Shown here piece by piece: positions 1 through 5,514 of a DNA stretch of 5,514 bases. The DNA is taken from positions 1 to 5,514 of the forward strand of contig JAQUCZ010000092.1 of the NCBI GenBank assembly GCA_028685945.1, read 5' to 3'. Each line of letters begins with the position of its first letter. Positions within the stretch are counted from its first letter, which is position 1. The stretch comes from Sulfurimonadaceae bacterium (GTDB lineage Bacteria; Campylobacterota; Campylobacteria; Campylobacterales; Sulfurimonadaceae). The position numbers and the translations under genes are program-made. A model generated the notes under the pieces. That model saw only the letters and a list, made by a program, of their open reading frames with translations, did not search any database and had not been told where the DNA came from.

Positions 1-1
1 T

Positions 2-6
2 AAAGG
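2..6 (+). promoter_or_regulatory. Ribosome binding site of the PDC-like membrane protein gene
   Basis: AAAGG lies nine bases before the ATG at 16. An in-frame TAA at 1-3 excludes a longer reading frame unless a frameshift lies outside the window. Together these support the ATG at 16 as the true start. The TAA may also be the stop codon of a preceding gene, but one codon is not enough to tell. Confidence 0.55.
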
Positions 7-15
7 CATCTGCGT

Positions 16-921
16 ATGGTTCCATCAGATTTTAAAGACTTTTCCGAAGGTCGTATAAAAACAAGGGCATATTTTTGTTACCTTTTTTCTAAAAATATCC
101 CTAACAGGCTCCCTTCGATAAGTGAAGAGATGATTATGTCCCGACTTTTAAAGATCAAAGGGGATATAGAAAATTGCGACGGAGTCTATCTTCTTGATCA
201 TAAAGGGGTGCAGGTTACCCCTACTTTTACAAAACACGGGCAGATCGATGAGGATGCGGGAAAAATCCGCGCCGACAGGGCGTACTATTACCGTGCGGTG
301 CGTGAAGAACGCTGTACGATCACCGATCCTTACCCATCGCTTATCACGGGTGATTTTTGTGTGACCGCTTCTCAGCCCATATTTTGCGAAAACGGTAACC
401 TCAAATATGTAGCATGTCTAGATATCCCCTTTACCGAAGCGCTCCGCATAGGACACCTTAATACCTTCGATACTTTTTTTGCAAATATGTTCAAATACAC
501 CTACGGACTTTTTGCATTTGCTCTTATCGCCGTGGCTCTTTTGTTGTTTCTCAACGGCGTTCAAAGCTTTTTTATGTACGAGATTGCGGTGGGTCATTTC
601 GATGCGAAAAATGTCTTTGAAGCAACTATTTTGCTTACCCTCTCTCTGGCGATCTTTGATCTCTCAAAGACGATTATAGAAGAGGAGATTATGGGGCGCA
701 ACCGCGATCACAACGTCTCGGGACCTCATAAAACAATGGTACGTTTTTTAGGTTCGATCATTATCGCACTCTCCATCGAAGCACTAATGCTAGTCTTTAA
801 ATTTGCGATCACCGATCCCGAAAAACTGATGTATGCGATGTATATCGTAGGGGGTGTGGCGATGCTCTTAATCGGGCTTGCCGTGTATATAAAATTTACG
901 AAATTAAAGATTGAAGAATGA
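16..921 (+). CDS. Membrane protein with N-terminal PDC/Cache-like sensor domain (possibly PglG-like)
   Basis: This 301-residue protein has two halves. Residues about 35-140 look like a PDC (PhoQ/DcuS/CitA) or Cache ligand-binding fold. The signs are a strand with GVYLLDHKG (56-64), a helix with RAYYYRA (88-94), TDPY (103-106), and a closing strand ending in LDI (135-137). Residues about 162-187, 199-219, 241-262 and 271-293 are hydrophobic and probably form four membrane helices. There is no signal peptide or membrane segment before the PDC-like half. The loop at 220-243 is rich in Arg and Lys, so the positive-inside rule places both N and C termini in the cytoplasm. There is no HAMP, kinase, GGDEF or chemoreceptor signalling domain. 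Six cysteines (21, 54, 100, 115, 124, 134) all fall in the first half. From memory, similar Campylobacterota proteins are annotated as PDC sensor proteins or as PglG-like 'general glycosylation pathway' proteins. The function is unknown. The stop codon overlaps the hisH start (ATGA), so the two are co-translated. Confidence 0.75.
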   Translation: MVPSDFKDFSEGRIKTRAYFCYLFSKNIPNRLPSISEEMIMSRLLKIKGDIENCDGVYLLDHKGVQVTPTFTKHGQIDEDAGKIRADRAYYYRAVREERCTITDPYPSLITGDFCVTASQPIFCENGNLKYVACLDIPFTEALRIGHLNTFDTFFANMFKYTYGLFAFALIAVALLLFLNGVQSFFMYEIAVGHFDAKNVFEATILLTLSLAIFDLSKTIIEEEIMGRNRDHNVSGPHKTMVRFLGSIIIALSIEALMLVFKFAITDPEKLMYAMYIVGGVAMLLIGLAVYIKFTKLKIEE

Positions 922-1529
922 TAGGAATCGTCGATTACAACATGGGAAATCTTGCAAGCGTACAAAACGCGTTTGCAAAGTTGGGTGCGCAGACGGCGAT
1001 CGAGTCCGATCCGCAAAAGTTTGGCATGTACGAAAAGCTACTACTTCCGGGAGTAGGGGCATTCGGGGATGCGATGGAGCATCTAAAAGCGCGCAATATG
1101 GTAGAGCCTTTGCGAGCGTATGCCGCAAGCGGTAAGCCGATGCTCGGTATTTGTCTTGGGATGCAGCTGCTTTTTGAGAGCAGTGAGGAGTTTGGAAGCA
1201 ACGAAGGTTTGGGACTCATTAAGGGGAAGGTGATCGCTTTTGATACGACACGCATGAGTAGTGAGCTTAAGGTGCCCCATATGGGATGGAACAGAATGTT
1301 TACCAAAAACCATCCCCTTTTTGAAGGACTCGACGAGGAACATTACCTCTATTTCGTGCACTCGTTTCATGCGGTATGCGAGGATGAAGCCGACGTGATC
1401 GGCACGAGTGTTTACGGGTACGAGTTTGCTTCTGCCGTGGCACATGCCAACGTGATGGGTATTCAGCCGCACCCTGAAAAAAGTCACAAAAACGGGTTGA
1501 AAATTTTAGAAAATTTTATAAAGTTATAA
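918..1529 (+). CDS. hisH: Imidazole glycerol phosphate synthase, glutamine amidotransferase subunit HisH
   Basis: HisH hydrolyses glutamine and passes ammonia to HisF, which makes imidazole-glycerol phosphate and AICAR in the fifth step of histidine biosynthesis in the cytoplasm. The 203-residue length fits the family. The class I amidotransferase triad is complete: the nucleophile Cys79 in GICLGMQ (77-83), and His185 and Glu187 in QPHPEKS (183-189). PGVGAF (44-49) forms the oxyanion-strand region, and HMGWN (121-125) and YFVHSFH (145-151) are typical of HisH. The family more often has QFHPEKS, and the Pro at 184 is a mild variant. The ATG at 918 lies inside the stop codon region of the preceding gene and has only a weak purine-rich binding site (GAAGA, 913-917), so initiation probably depends on coupling. 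hisA follows directly. Other amidotransferases of this class exist, for example those linked to sugar biosynthesis, but the hisA neighbour makes HisH the clear choice. Confidence 0.95.
   Translation: MIGIVDYNMGNLASVQNAFAKLGAQTAIESDPQKFGMYEKLLLPGVGAFGDAMEHLKARNMVEPLRAYAASGKPMLGICLGMQLLFESSEEFGSNEGLGLIKGKVIAFDTTRMSSELKVPHMGWNRMFTKNHPLFEGLDEEHYLYFVHSFHAVCEDEADVIGTSVYGYEFASAVAHANVMGIQPHPEKSHKNGLKILENFIKL
1499..1518 (+). repeat. Perfect tandem 10-bp repeat GAAAATTTTA x2 at the end of hisH
   Basis: GAAAATTTTA occurs twice back to back, at 1499-1508 and 1509-1518, within the codons for the last helix of HisH (KILENFIKL). Each unit contains the self-complementary A4T4 tract, spaced at about one helical turn, an arrangement known to bend DNA. 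It sits about 20 bp before the hisA start. Because the encoded residues look normal for the HisH C terminus, the repeat may be only a coding coincidence. Confidence 0.6.
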
Positions 1530-1538
1530 AGGGAATCA

Positions 1539-2249
1539 ATGACATTATATCCTGCAATCGATCTCAAAGACGGCAAAGCGGTACGTTTAACCAAAGGGCT
1601 TATGGAGAGTGCCAAAATCTACTCGAACGAGCCATGGGAGCTCGTGAAAAAATTTGAAGAGATGGGAGCGGAGTGGGTGCACCTCGTCGATCTCAACGGT
1701 GCATTTGCCGGAGAACCGAAAAACCTTGAGCAGATTATAAAAATCCGTCAAAATTGCAACGTCAAACTTGAACTCGGCGGCGGTATCCGCGATGAGAAGA
1801 CGATCCAAAAGATGCTTGAACTCGGAATCGACAGGGTGATTCTCGGCTCGATTGCGGTGAAGAATCCTGCTTTTGTCAAAGATATGGCGGCAAAATACCC
1901 GATCGCGGTAGGGATCGATGCGATTGAGGGCTACGTTGCGGTTGAAGGTTGGGGCGAGGTGAGCAGTATGAAAGCCACCGATCTAGCACGCGAGTTTGCA
2001 AATGCGGGCGTGGAAGCGATCATCTGTACCGACGTGGGTAAAGACGGCACGCTTAGCGGCGTGAACGTAGAGTTCACGCTTGAGATCGCACGGGCAAGCG
2101 GCGTGAGCACGATTGCCAGCGGAGGGGTGCGAGACGAGAACGATATAACAGCGTTGATAGAGACGAAGGAAGTGGCAGGCGTTATAATCGGCAAAGCCTA
2201 TTACGAGGGAACTTTAGACCTGCCTAAGATGTTTAAACTTTTGAGTTAA
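1539..2249 (+). CDS. hisA: ProFAR isomerase HisA
   Basis: HisA is 1-(5-phosphoribosyl)-5-[(5-phosphoribosylamino)methylideneamino]imidazole-4-carboxamide isomerase. It performs the Amadori rearrangement of ProFAR to PRFAR, which is the substrate of HisH-HisF. The 236 residues make a (beta/alpha)8 barrel of normal length. The catalytic aspartates are Asp8 (YPAIDLKDG) and Asp127 (VGIDAIEG), with Thr164 in CTDVGKDGT, at the same numbers I recall for Thermotoga maritima HisA. The two phosphate-binding loops are visible as GGGIR (80-84) with LGSIAV (102-107), and SGGVR (194-198) with IGKAYYEG (217-224). The halves resemble each other, as expected for this duplicated half-barrel. AAAGGGA (1528-1534) gives a good binding site overlapping the hisH stop. 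The nine-base gap to hisH indicates one operon. HisF, its barrel paralogue, is ruled out by the length of about 236 residues and by the HisA-type start and YYEG end. Confidence 0.95.
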   Translation: MTLYPAIDLKDGKAVRLTKGLMESAKIYSNEPWELVKKFEEMGAEWVHLVDLNGAFAGEPKNLEQIIKIRQNCNVKLELGGGIRDEKTIQKMLELGIDRVILGSIAVKNPAFVKDMAAKYPIAVGIDAIEGYVAVEGWGEVSSMKATDLAREFANAGVEAIICTDVGKDGTLSGVNVEFTLEIARASGVSTIASGGVRDENDITALIETKEVAGVIIGKAYYEGTLDLPKMFKLLS

Positions 2250-2260
2250 TGGAAAAAAAA

Positions 2261-2281
2261 ACAATTTTTTGATAAGATTGT
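2261..2281. repeat. Short inverted repeat ACAAT-N11-ATTGT overlapping the putative cheY promoter
   Basis: ACAAT (2261-2265) and ATTGT (2277-2281) are exact reverse complements separated by 11 bases. The spacing between arm centres is 16 bp, and the arms flank or overlap the proposed -10 element. It could be half of an operator, but five-base arms in an AT-rich gap arise easily by chance. Confidence 0.25.
2265..2278 (+). promoter_or_regulatory. Putative sigma-70 promoter of the cheY-prmA-ftsH operon
   Basis: TGATAAGAT (2270-2278) reads as an extended -10: TG, one base, then TAAGAT, which matches four of six positions of TATAAT. A T tract (2265-2270) and an A tract (2253-2261) lie just upstream. 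Campylobacterota sigma-70 promoters typically lack a clear -35 box and use AT-rich or T-rich tracts instead, which agrees with this layout. Transcription would start near 2285, giving a leader of about 38 bases. This is the only non-coding gap long enough to hold the operon's promoter. Confidence 0.45.
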
Positions 2282-2310
2282 CCGTTAAAACTGCTTAAAT
2301 AAATTACCGT

Positions 2311-2316
2311 AAAGGA
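2311..2316 (+). promoter_or_regulatory. Ribosome binding site deciding the TTG start of cheY
   Basis: AAAGGA is followed after six bases by TTG at 2323. An in-frame TAA at 2296-2298 leaves no upstream ATG or GTG. The next in-frame ATG, at 2356, would remove the acidic pair Asp7-Asp8 needed for magnesium binding. The TTG start is therefore well supported. Confidence 0.75.
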
Positions 2317-2322
2317 TTTCAC

Positions 2323-2697
2323 TTGAAATTACTTGTTGTTGATGATAGTTCTACAATGCGCCGTATTATTAAAAACACCCTCAACCGTTTGGGTTATAAA
2401 GATATTTTAGAGGGTGCAGACGGTGTCGAGGGTTGGAACGCACTTGATACGAATCCCGATATAGAGATGCTCATTACCGACTGGAACATGCCGGAGATGA
2501 ACGGTTTGGAACTTGTCAAAAAAGTTCGTGCCGATGCTAGATTTGCCGATATGCCGATCATAATGGTAACAACCGAGGGTGGAAAAGCAGAGGTGATTAC
2601 CGCTTTAAAAGCGGGCGTAAATAACTACATCGTTAAGCCTTTTACCCCGCAAGTACTCAAAGAAAAACTAAGTGCCGTGATGGGTGTTGCCGAATAA
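2323..2697 (+). CDS. cheY: Chemotaxis response regulator CheY
   Basis: CheY is a cytoplasmic single-domain response regulator of 124 residues that is phosphorylated by CheA and then binds the flagellar switch. All key receiver residues are present: Asp7 and Asp8 for Mg2+, the phosphoacceptor Asp53 in DWNMPEMNG (53-61), Thr83, and Lys105 in the KPF motif. Trp54, Glu85 and Tyr102 match the E. coli CheY positions Trp58, Glu89 and Tyr106, which are part of the switching and motor-binding surface. This supports a true chemotaxis CheY over a generic receiver domain. No output domain follows. Translation starts at TTG, which may lower expression. The stop codon overlaps the prmA start by one base (TAATG). 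The order cheY-prmA-ftsH matches the H. pylori cheY1 operon. Other cheY paralogues may exist elsewhere in the genome, so the precise role among them is not settled. Confidence 0.93.
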   Translation: MKLLVVDDSSTMRRIIKNTLNRLGYKDILEGADGVEGWNALDTNPDIEMLITDWNMPEMNGLELVKKVRADARFADMPIIMVTTEGGKAEVITALKAGVNNYIVKPFTPQVLKEKLSAVMGVAE

Positions 2698-3524
2698 TGG
2701 AAGACTACTACTATGAGTTGGTAGTAAAGGTATCGGCACATCAAGAGCTGTATGCAGATTTCTTGAGCGATACTCTTCCTATAGGTTTTGAAGAGTTTGA
2801 CGGTGGCTTTATTATTAGAAGCGAAGAGGAACTAGATACGATAGTTTGGGGTTTAGAGCAGTTTACCGAGGCCCTGCAAAAAGCGCTTGGCATGCCGATA
2901 GATATAGAGTGCACGCAGCAAAAATTAAAAAACAGCGACTGGGTAGAGGCGTACCAAAAGAGTATAGCGCCTTTACAAATAGACAATTTTTATATCCACC
3001 CTACGTGGGATGCCCCTAGAGAAGATTTGATAAACATCGCTATTGATCCCGCGTTGGCGTTTGGAACGGGGCATCATCCTACGACCGCTTCTTCGTTGCG
3101 CGCAGTCGGTAGATATGTCAAAGAGGGGCAGAACGTCATTGACGTCGGATGCGGCAGCGGTATTCTCGGTATAGGAGCGATTAAGCTCGGCGCTAAAGTG
3201 GACGCTTGCGATACCGATCCCGTCTCCGTTGCCAATAGTCTTGAGAATGCGCAGATCAACGGCGTTGCCTTTGAGAATCTTTGGGAAGGTTCATGTTCGT
3301 TAGCAAAAAATAGGTACGATGTCGTCGTCGCTAACATCGTGGCGGATGTCTTGACTTTTATAGCCAACGACCTCAAAAAAGTTCTTAAGCCGGAGGGTAT
3401 TTTGATTTTATCGGGGATTTTAGACAAGTACGAATCGAAGGTTATGAACCATTACAAAGATTGCGAAATGTTAGAAAGAATCCAGCAAGACGAGTGGGTA
3501 ACCCTCGTACTAAAGAAACAATAG
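2697..3524 (+). CDS. prmA: Ribosomal protein L11 methyltransferase PrmA
   Basis: PrmA uses S-adenosylmethionine to trimethylate amino groups of ribosomal protein L11. The 275 residues begin with a small substrate-recognition domain (about 1-85, ending in DWVEAYQ), followed by a Rossmann-fold class I methyltransferase domain. Visible signatures are FGTGHHPTT (122-130), the SAM-binding loop DVGCGSGIL (149-157), the acidic end of strand 2 in CDTDP (171-175), and VANIVADVL (211-219), which is the PrmA form of the NPPY-like active-site motif. The final Trp-Val-Thr-Leu strand (267-270) is also typical. Many bacteria have THPTT where this protein has HHPTT, and a second His here is, from memory, common in Campylobacterota. 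The ATG shares a base with the cheY stop and lacks a strong binding site, so reinitiation after cheY is likely. The AGGA used by ftsH overlaps its own stop codon. Confidence 0.92.
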   Translation: MEDYYYELVVKVSAHQELYADFLSDTLPIGFEEFDGGFIIRSEEELDTIVWGLEQFTEALQKALGMPIDIECTQQKLKNSDWVEAYQKSIAPLQIDNFYIHPTWDAPREDLINIAIDPALAFGTGHHPTTASSLRAVGRYVKEGQNVIDVGCGSGILGIGAIKLGAKVDACDTDPVSVANSLENAQINGVAFENLWEGSCSLAKNRYDVVVANIVADVLTFIANDLKKVLKPEGILILSGILDKYESKVMNHYKDCEMLERIQQDEWVTLVLKKQ

Positions 3525-3536
3525 GAAGAGAGATAT

Positions 3537-5514
3537 ATGTCAAAACAAGAGCAACAAAATAACAACGACGATAATTTTTTCAATAAAAATCCTCTTATAA
3601 CATTTGCAATCTTTTCGGTTGCAGTTATTTTGCTTTTCAAAGTTCTCGTGGGAGACGGTACGACTCTTGAGGGCTCGGGAGCAGCTGCGAACACGCGAAC
3701 CAAAGCGGTGAGTTATTCGGAACTTAAAAATCTCGTAGCTTCCAAAGACGTAAGAAAAGTGGAGATAGGACAAACCTACATCAAAGCTTTCTCTAACGAC
3801 GGAGCAACGGTATATACGACTCGTATCGTCAAAAACGATACGAAGCTTGTCGAGGAGCTTGACAAACAAGGAATTGAATATACGGGCTTTAGCGAGTCAA
3901 ATTGGTTTACCGAGATGTTCGGATGGCTGTTGCCGTTTTTAATCATCATAGGTATTTGGATGTTTTTTGCCGGGCGTATGCAAAAAAGCATGGGCGGCGG
4001 ACTTCTTGGCATGGGGAACTCCCGCAAGATGGTCAATTCCGAAAAACCCAAAACAAAATTTGACGACGTTGCAGGCGTTGAAGAGGCAAAAGAGGAGGTT
4101 CAAGAGATCGTGGACTTCTTAAAATACCCTGCACGTTATGTCGAAATCGGTGCAAAAATCCCTAAAGGGGTGCTTTTGGTGGGAAGTCCGGGTACGGGTA
4201 AAACGCTTTTGGCAAAAGCGGTTGCAGGGGAAGCGGATGTACCGTTTTTCTCGGTCAGCGGTTCGAGTTTTATCGAGATGTTCGTGGGTGTCGGCGCGGC
4301 GCGCGTGCGTGATTTGTTTGATCAAGCAAAAAAAGATGCCCCGAGTATTATTTTTATAGACGAGATCGACGCTATCGGTAAAAGCCGTGCTGCAGGTGCA
4401 ATGATGGGGGGCAACGACGAGCGTGAACAAACCCTCAACCAACTCCTTGCAGAGATGGACGGATTCGGAACCGATACACCCGTTATTATTTTGGCGGCAA
4501 CAAACCGCCCCGAAATACTCGACCAAGCACTTTTACGTCCCGGACGTTTTGATAGACAGGTTTTAGTCGATAAGCCCGATTTTCAAGGGCGCGTTAAGAT
4601 ACTTAAAGTGCATATGAAAAACGTGAAGATGGACGATGACGTCGAGATAGAAGAGATCGCACGTTTAACGGCAGGACTAGCAGGTGCCGACTTGGCAAAC
4701 GTAGTGAATGAAGCAGCACTCTTGGCGGGAAGAAAAAGCCAAAAAACGGTGAAACAGCAAGACCTTTACGAATCGGTTGAGAGAGCTATCGCAGGGCTTG
4801 CAAAAAAATCGCGCCGTATCAATCCTAAAGAGAAAAAAATAGTAGCGTACCATGAGAGTGGGCATGCACTTTTAGCCGAAACGACGGTAGGAGCGAAAAA
4901 AGTCTCTAAAGTTTCGATAGTTCCTCGCGGATTGGCGGCACTCGGATACACCCTCAACAAACCCGAAGAGGATAAATTTATGATGCAACGTCATGAACTT
5001 TGGGCGGAGGTAGACGTGCTTTTGGGCGGACGTGCCGCAGAAGAGGTGTTTATAGGGGAGATATCTACGGGAGCAGGAAACGATCTTGAGCGTGCAACCG
5101 ATATCATTAAATCTATGGTGCAAACCTACGGTATGACCGATGTTGCGGGTCTAATGGTTATGGAAAAAAGCAGACACTCTTTCCTTGGCGGCGGGGTGCA
5201 GGCAACACGGGAATACAGCGACAAACTTGCTCAGGCAATGGATGATTTTATAAAATCTTCCTTAGAGGAGCGTTATATAGCGGTTAAAGCGAGACTCGAA
5301 GAGTATCGCGGTGCCATAGAAGATATGGTGGCACTTCTTTACAAAAAAGAGAATATCGAAGGGGAAGAGGTGCGCCAAATCATCCTAGATTTTGAAAAAG
5401 AGAAGGGTATGGAATCTAAAATTGTTGCGGCAAGTGCCCATATCGAAGACGAACTCAAAGAGGATGCATCGATGACCCGTATGAAAGAGCAAAACAATCC
5501 ATCGCAAGAGAAAA
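3537..5514 (+). CDS. ftsH: ATP-dependent zinc metalloprotease FtsH (3' end outside the window)
   Basis: FtsH is the inner-membrane AAA+ protease that extracts and degrades misfolded membrane proteins and some regulators. The open frame runs 659 residues from ATG 3537 without a stop and leaves the window, so the end is missing. Domains in order: membrane helix 1 (about 19-38), a periplasmic region (39-125), helix 2 (126-145), the AAA+ domain (about 172-405), and the M41 peptidase. Motifs: Walker A GSPGTGKT (216-223), pore motif FVG (249-251), Walker B IIFIDEID (271-278), second region of homology with Arg334 and Arg337, zinc site HESGH (439-443), and third ligand Asp516 in TGAGNDLERA. The catalytic core is complete, and what remains should be a short hydrophilic tail, since FtsH proteins are usually about 630-670 residues. 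Walker A has Ser where Pro is usual. AGGA (3523-3526) is the binding site, ten bases before the ATG, and the gap after prmA is 12 bases, so it is in the cheY operon. Confidence 0.95.
   Translation, partial: MSKQEQQNNNDDNFFNKNPLITFAIFSVAVILLFKVLVGDGTTLEGSGAAANTRTKAVSYSELKNLVASKDVRKVEIGQTYIKAFSNDGATVYTTRIVKNDTKLVEELDKQGIEYTGFSESNWFTEMFGWLLPFLIIIGIWMFFAGRMQKSMGGGLLGMGNSRKMVNSEKPKTKFDDVAGVEEAKEEVQEIVDFLKYPARYVEIGAKIPKGVLLVGSPGTGKTLLAKAVAGEADVPFFSVSGSSFIEMFVGVGAARVRDLFDQAKKDAPSIIFIDEIDAIGKSRAAGAMMGGNDEREQTLNQLLAEMDGFGTDTPVIILAATNRPEILDQALLRPGRFDRQVLVDKPDFQGRVKILKVHMKNVKMDDDVEIEEIARLTAGLAGADLANVVNEAALLAGRKSQKTVKQQDLYESVERAIAGLAKKSRRINPKEKKIVAYHESGHALLAETTVGAKKVSKVSIVPRGLAALGYTLNKPEEDKFMMQRHELWAEVDVLLGGRAAEEVFIGEISTGAGNDLERATDIIKSMVQTYGMTDVAGLMVMEKSRHSFLGGGVQATREYSDKLAQAMDDFIKSSLEERYIAVKARLEEYRGAIEDMVALLYKKENIEGEEVRQIILDFEKEKGMESKIVAASAHIEDELKEDASMTRMKEQNNPSQEK

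Noticed and set aside
479..679. Plus-strand 66-codon frame inside the PDC-like membrane protein gene
   Set aside because: It lies out of frame within a longer gene that has a ribosome binding site and membrane segments, and its own translation shows no supporting features.
16..921. Chemoreceptor or histidine kinase identity for the PDC-like protein
   Set aside because: There is no HAMP domain, methyl-accepting coiled coil, kinase or cyclase domain. The C-terminal half is nearly all membrane helices.
935..1487. Two minus-strand open frames (935-1306 and 1083-1487) opposite hisH
   Set aside because: They lie wholly within hisH, whose catalytic motifs are complete. Their translations show no recognisable domain, and they are antisense shadows of a coding region.
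2253..2270. A6-CAA-T6 as a Rho-independent terminator for hisA
   Set aside because: The stem would be only A-U pairs with a three-base loop and no GC core. It is better explained as AT-rich promoter context. No convincing terminator was found for the his unit.
3452..4526. Minus-strand open frames (3452-3703, 3540-3869, 3776-4051, 4119-4526) and a plus-strand frame at 4138-4359
   Set aside because: All overlap the prmA end or ftsH in other frames. ftsH is unambiguous through its AAA+ and protease motifs, and none of the shadows has a family signature.
1..5514. CRISPR array, mobile element, phage or defence system
   Set aside because: No repeat-spacer pattern, transposase, integrase, terminal repeats or defence-type domains are visible. 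The genes are co-directional, densely packed housekeeping genes.

Overview
The window reads as an ordinary chromosomal segment of a member of the Campylobacterota (formerly Epsilonproteobacteria), most likely of the Sulfurimonas/Sulfuricurvum kind. This rests on the gene order cheY-prmA-ftsH, which is shared with Helicobacter pylori, on the Campylobacterota-like CheY, PrmA and FtsH sequences, and on the tight packing of co-directional genes. The genus assignment is a judgement from memory of these families; no database search was made. All genes lie on the + strand.

Layout. Bases 1-15 hold a ribosome binding site. At 16-921 is a predicted inner-membrane protein with a PDC/Cache-like sensor domain at its N terminus and about four membrane segments at its C terminus. 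It overlaps hisH (918-1529) by four bases (ATGA). hisA (1539-2249) follows nine bases later. These three genes form a first transcription unit whose promoter lies outside the window. hisH and hisA encode the glutaminase subunit of imidazole-glycerol-phosphate synthase and the ProFAR isomerase, which act side by side in histidine biosynthesis. hisF, which should supply the partner of HisH, is not here.

A 73-bp gap (2250-2322) is the only real intergenic space. It holds A and T tracts, a plausible extended -10 promoter, a small inverted repeat overlapping that promoter, and the ribosome binding site for a TTG-initiated gene. It opens a second unit: a single-domain CheY (2323-2697), PrmA (2697-3524, overlapping cheY by one base) and FtsH (3537 to beyond the window end). 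CheY carries chemotaxis signals to the flagellar motor, PrmA methylates ribosomal protein L11, and FtsH is the membrane AAA+ zinc protease. Their functions differ, but the cluster resembles the H. pylori motility and stress operon, so shared expression is probably ancestral.

I found no RNA genes, mobile elements, CRISPR arrays or phage genes, and no clearly new system. The least explained item is the PDC-like membrane protein. It has no N-terminal membrane anchor, its PDC-like half holds six cysteines, and it is translationally coupled to histidine genes. All other observations are modest.
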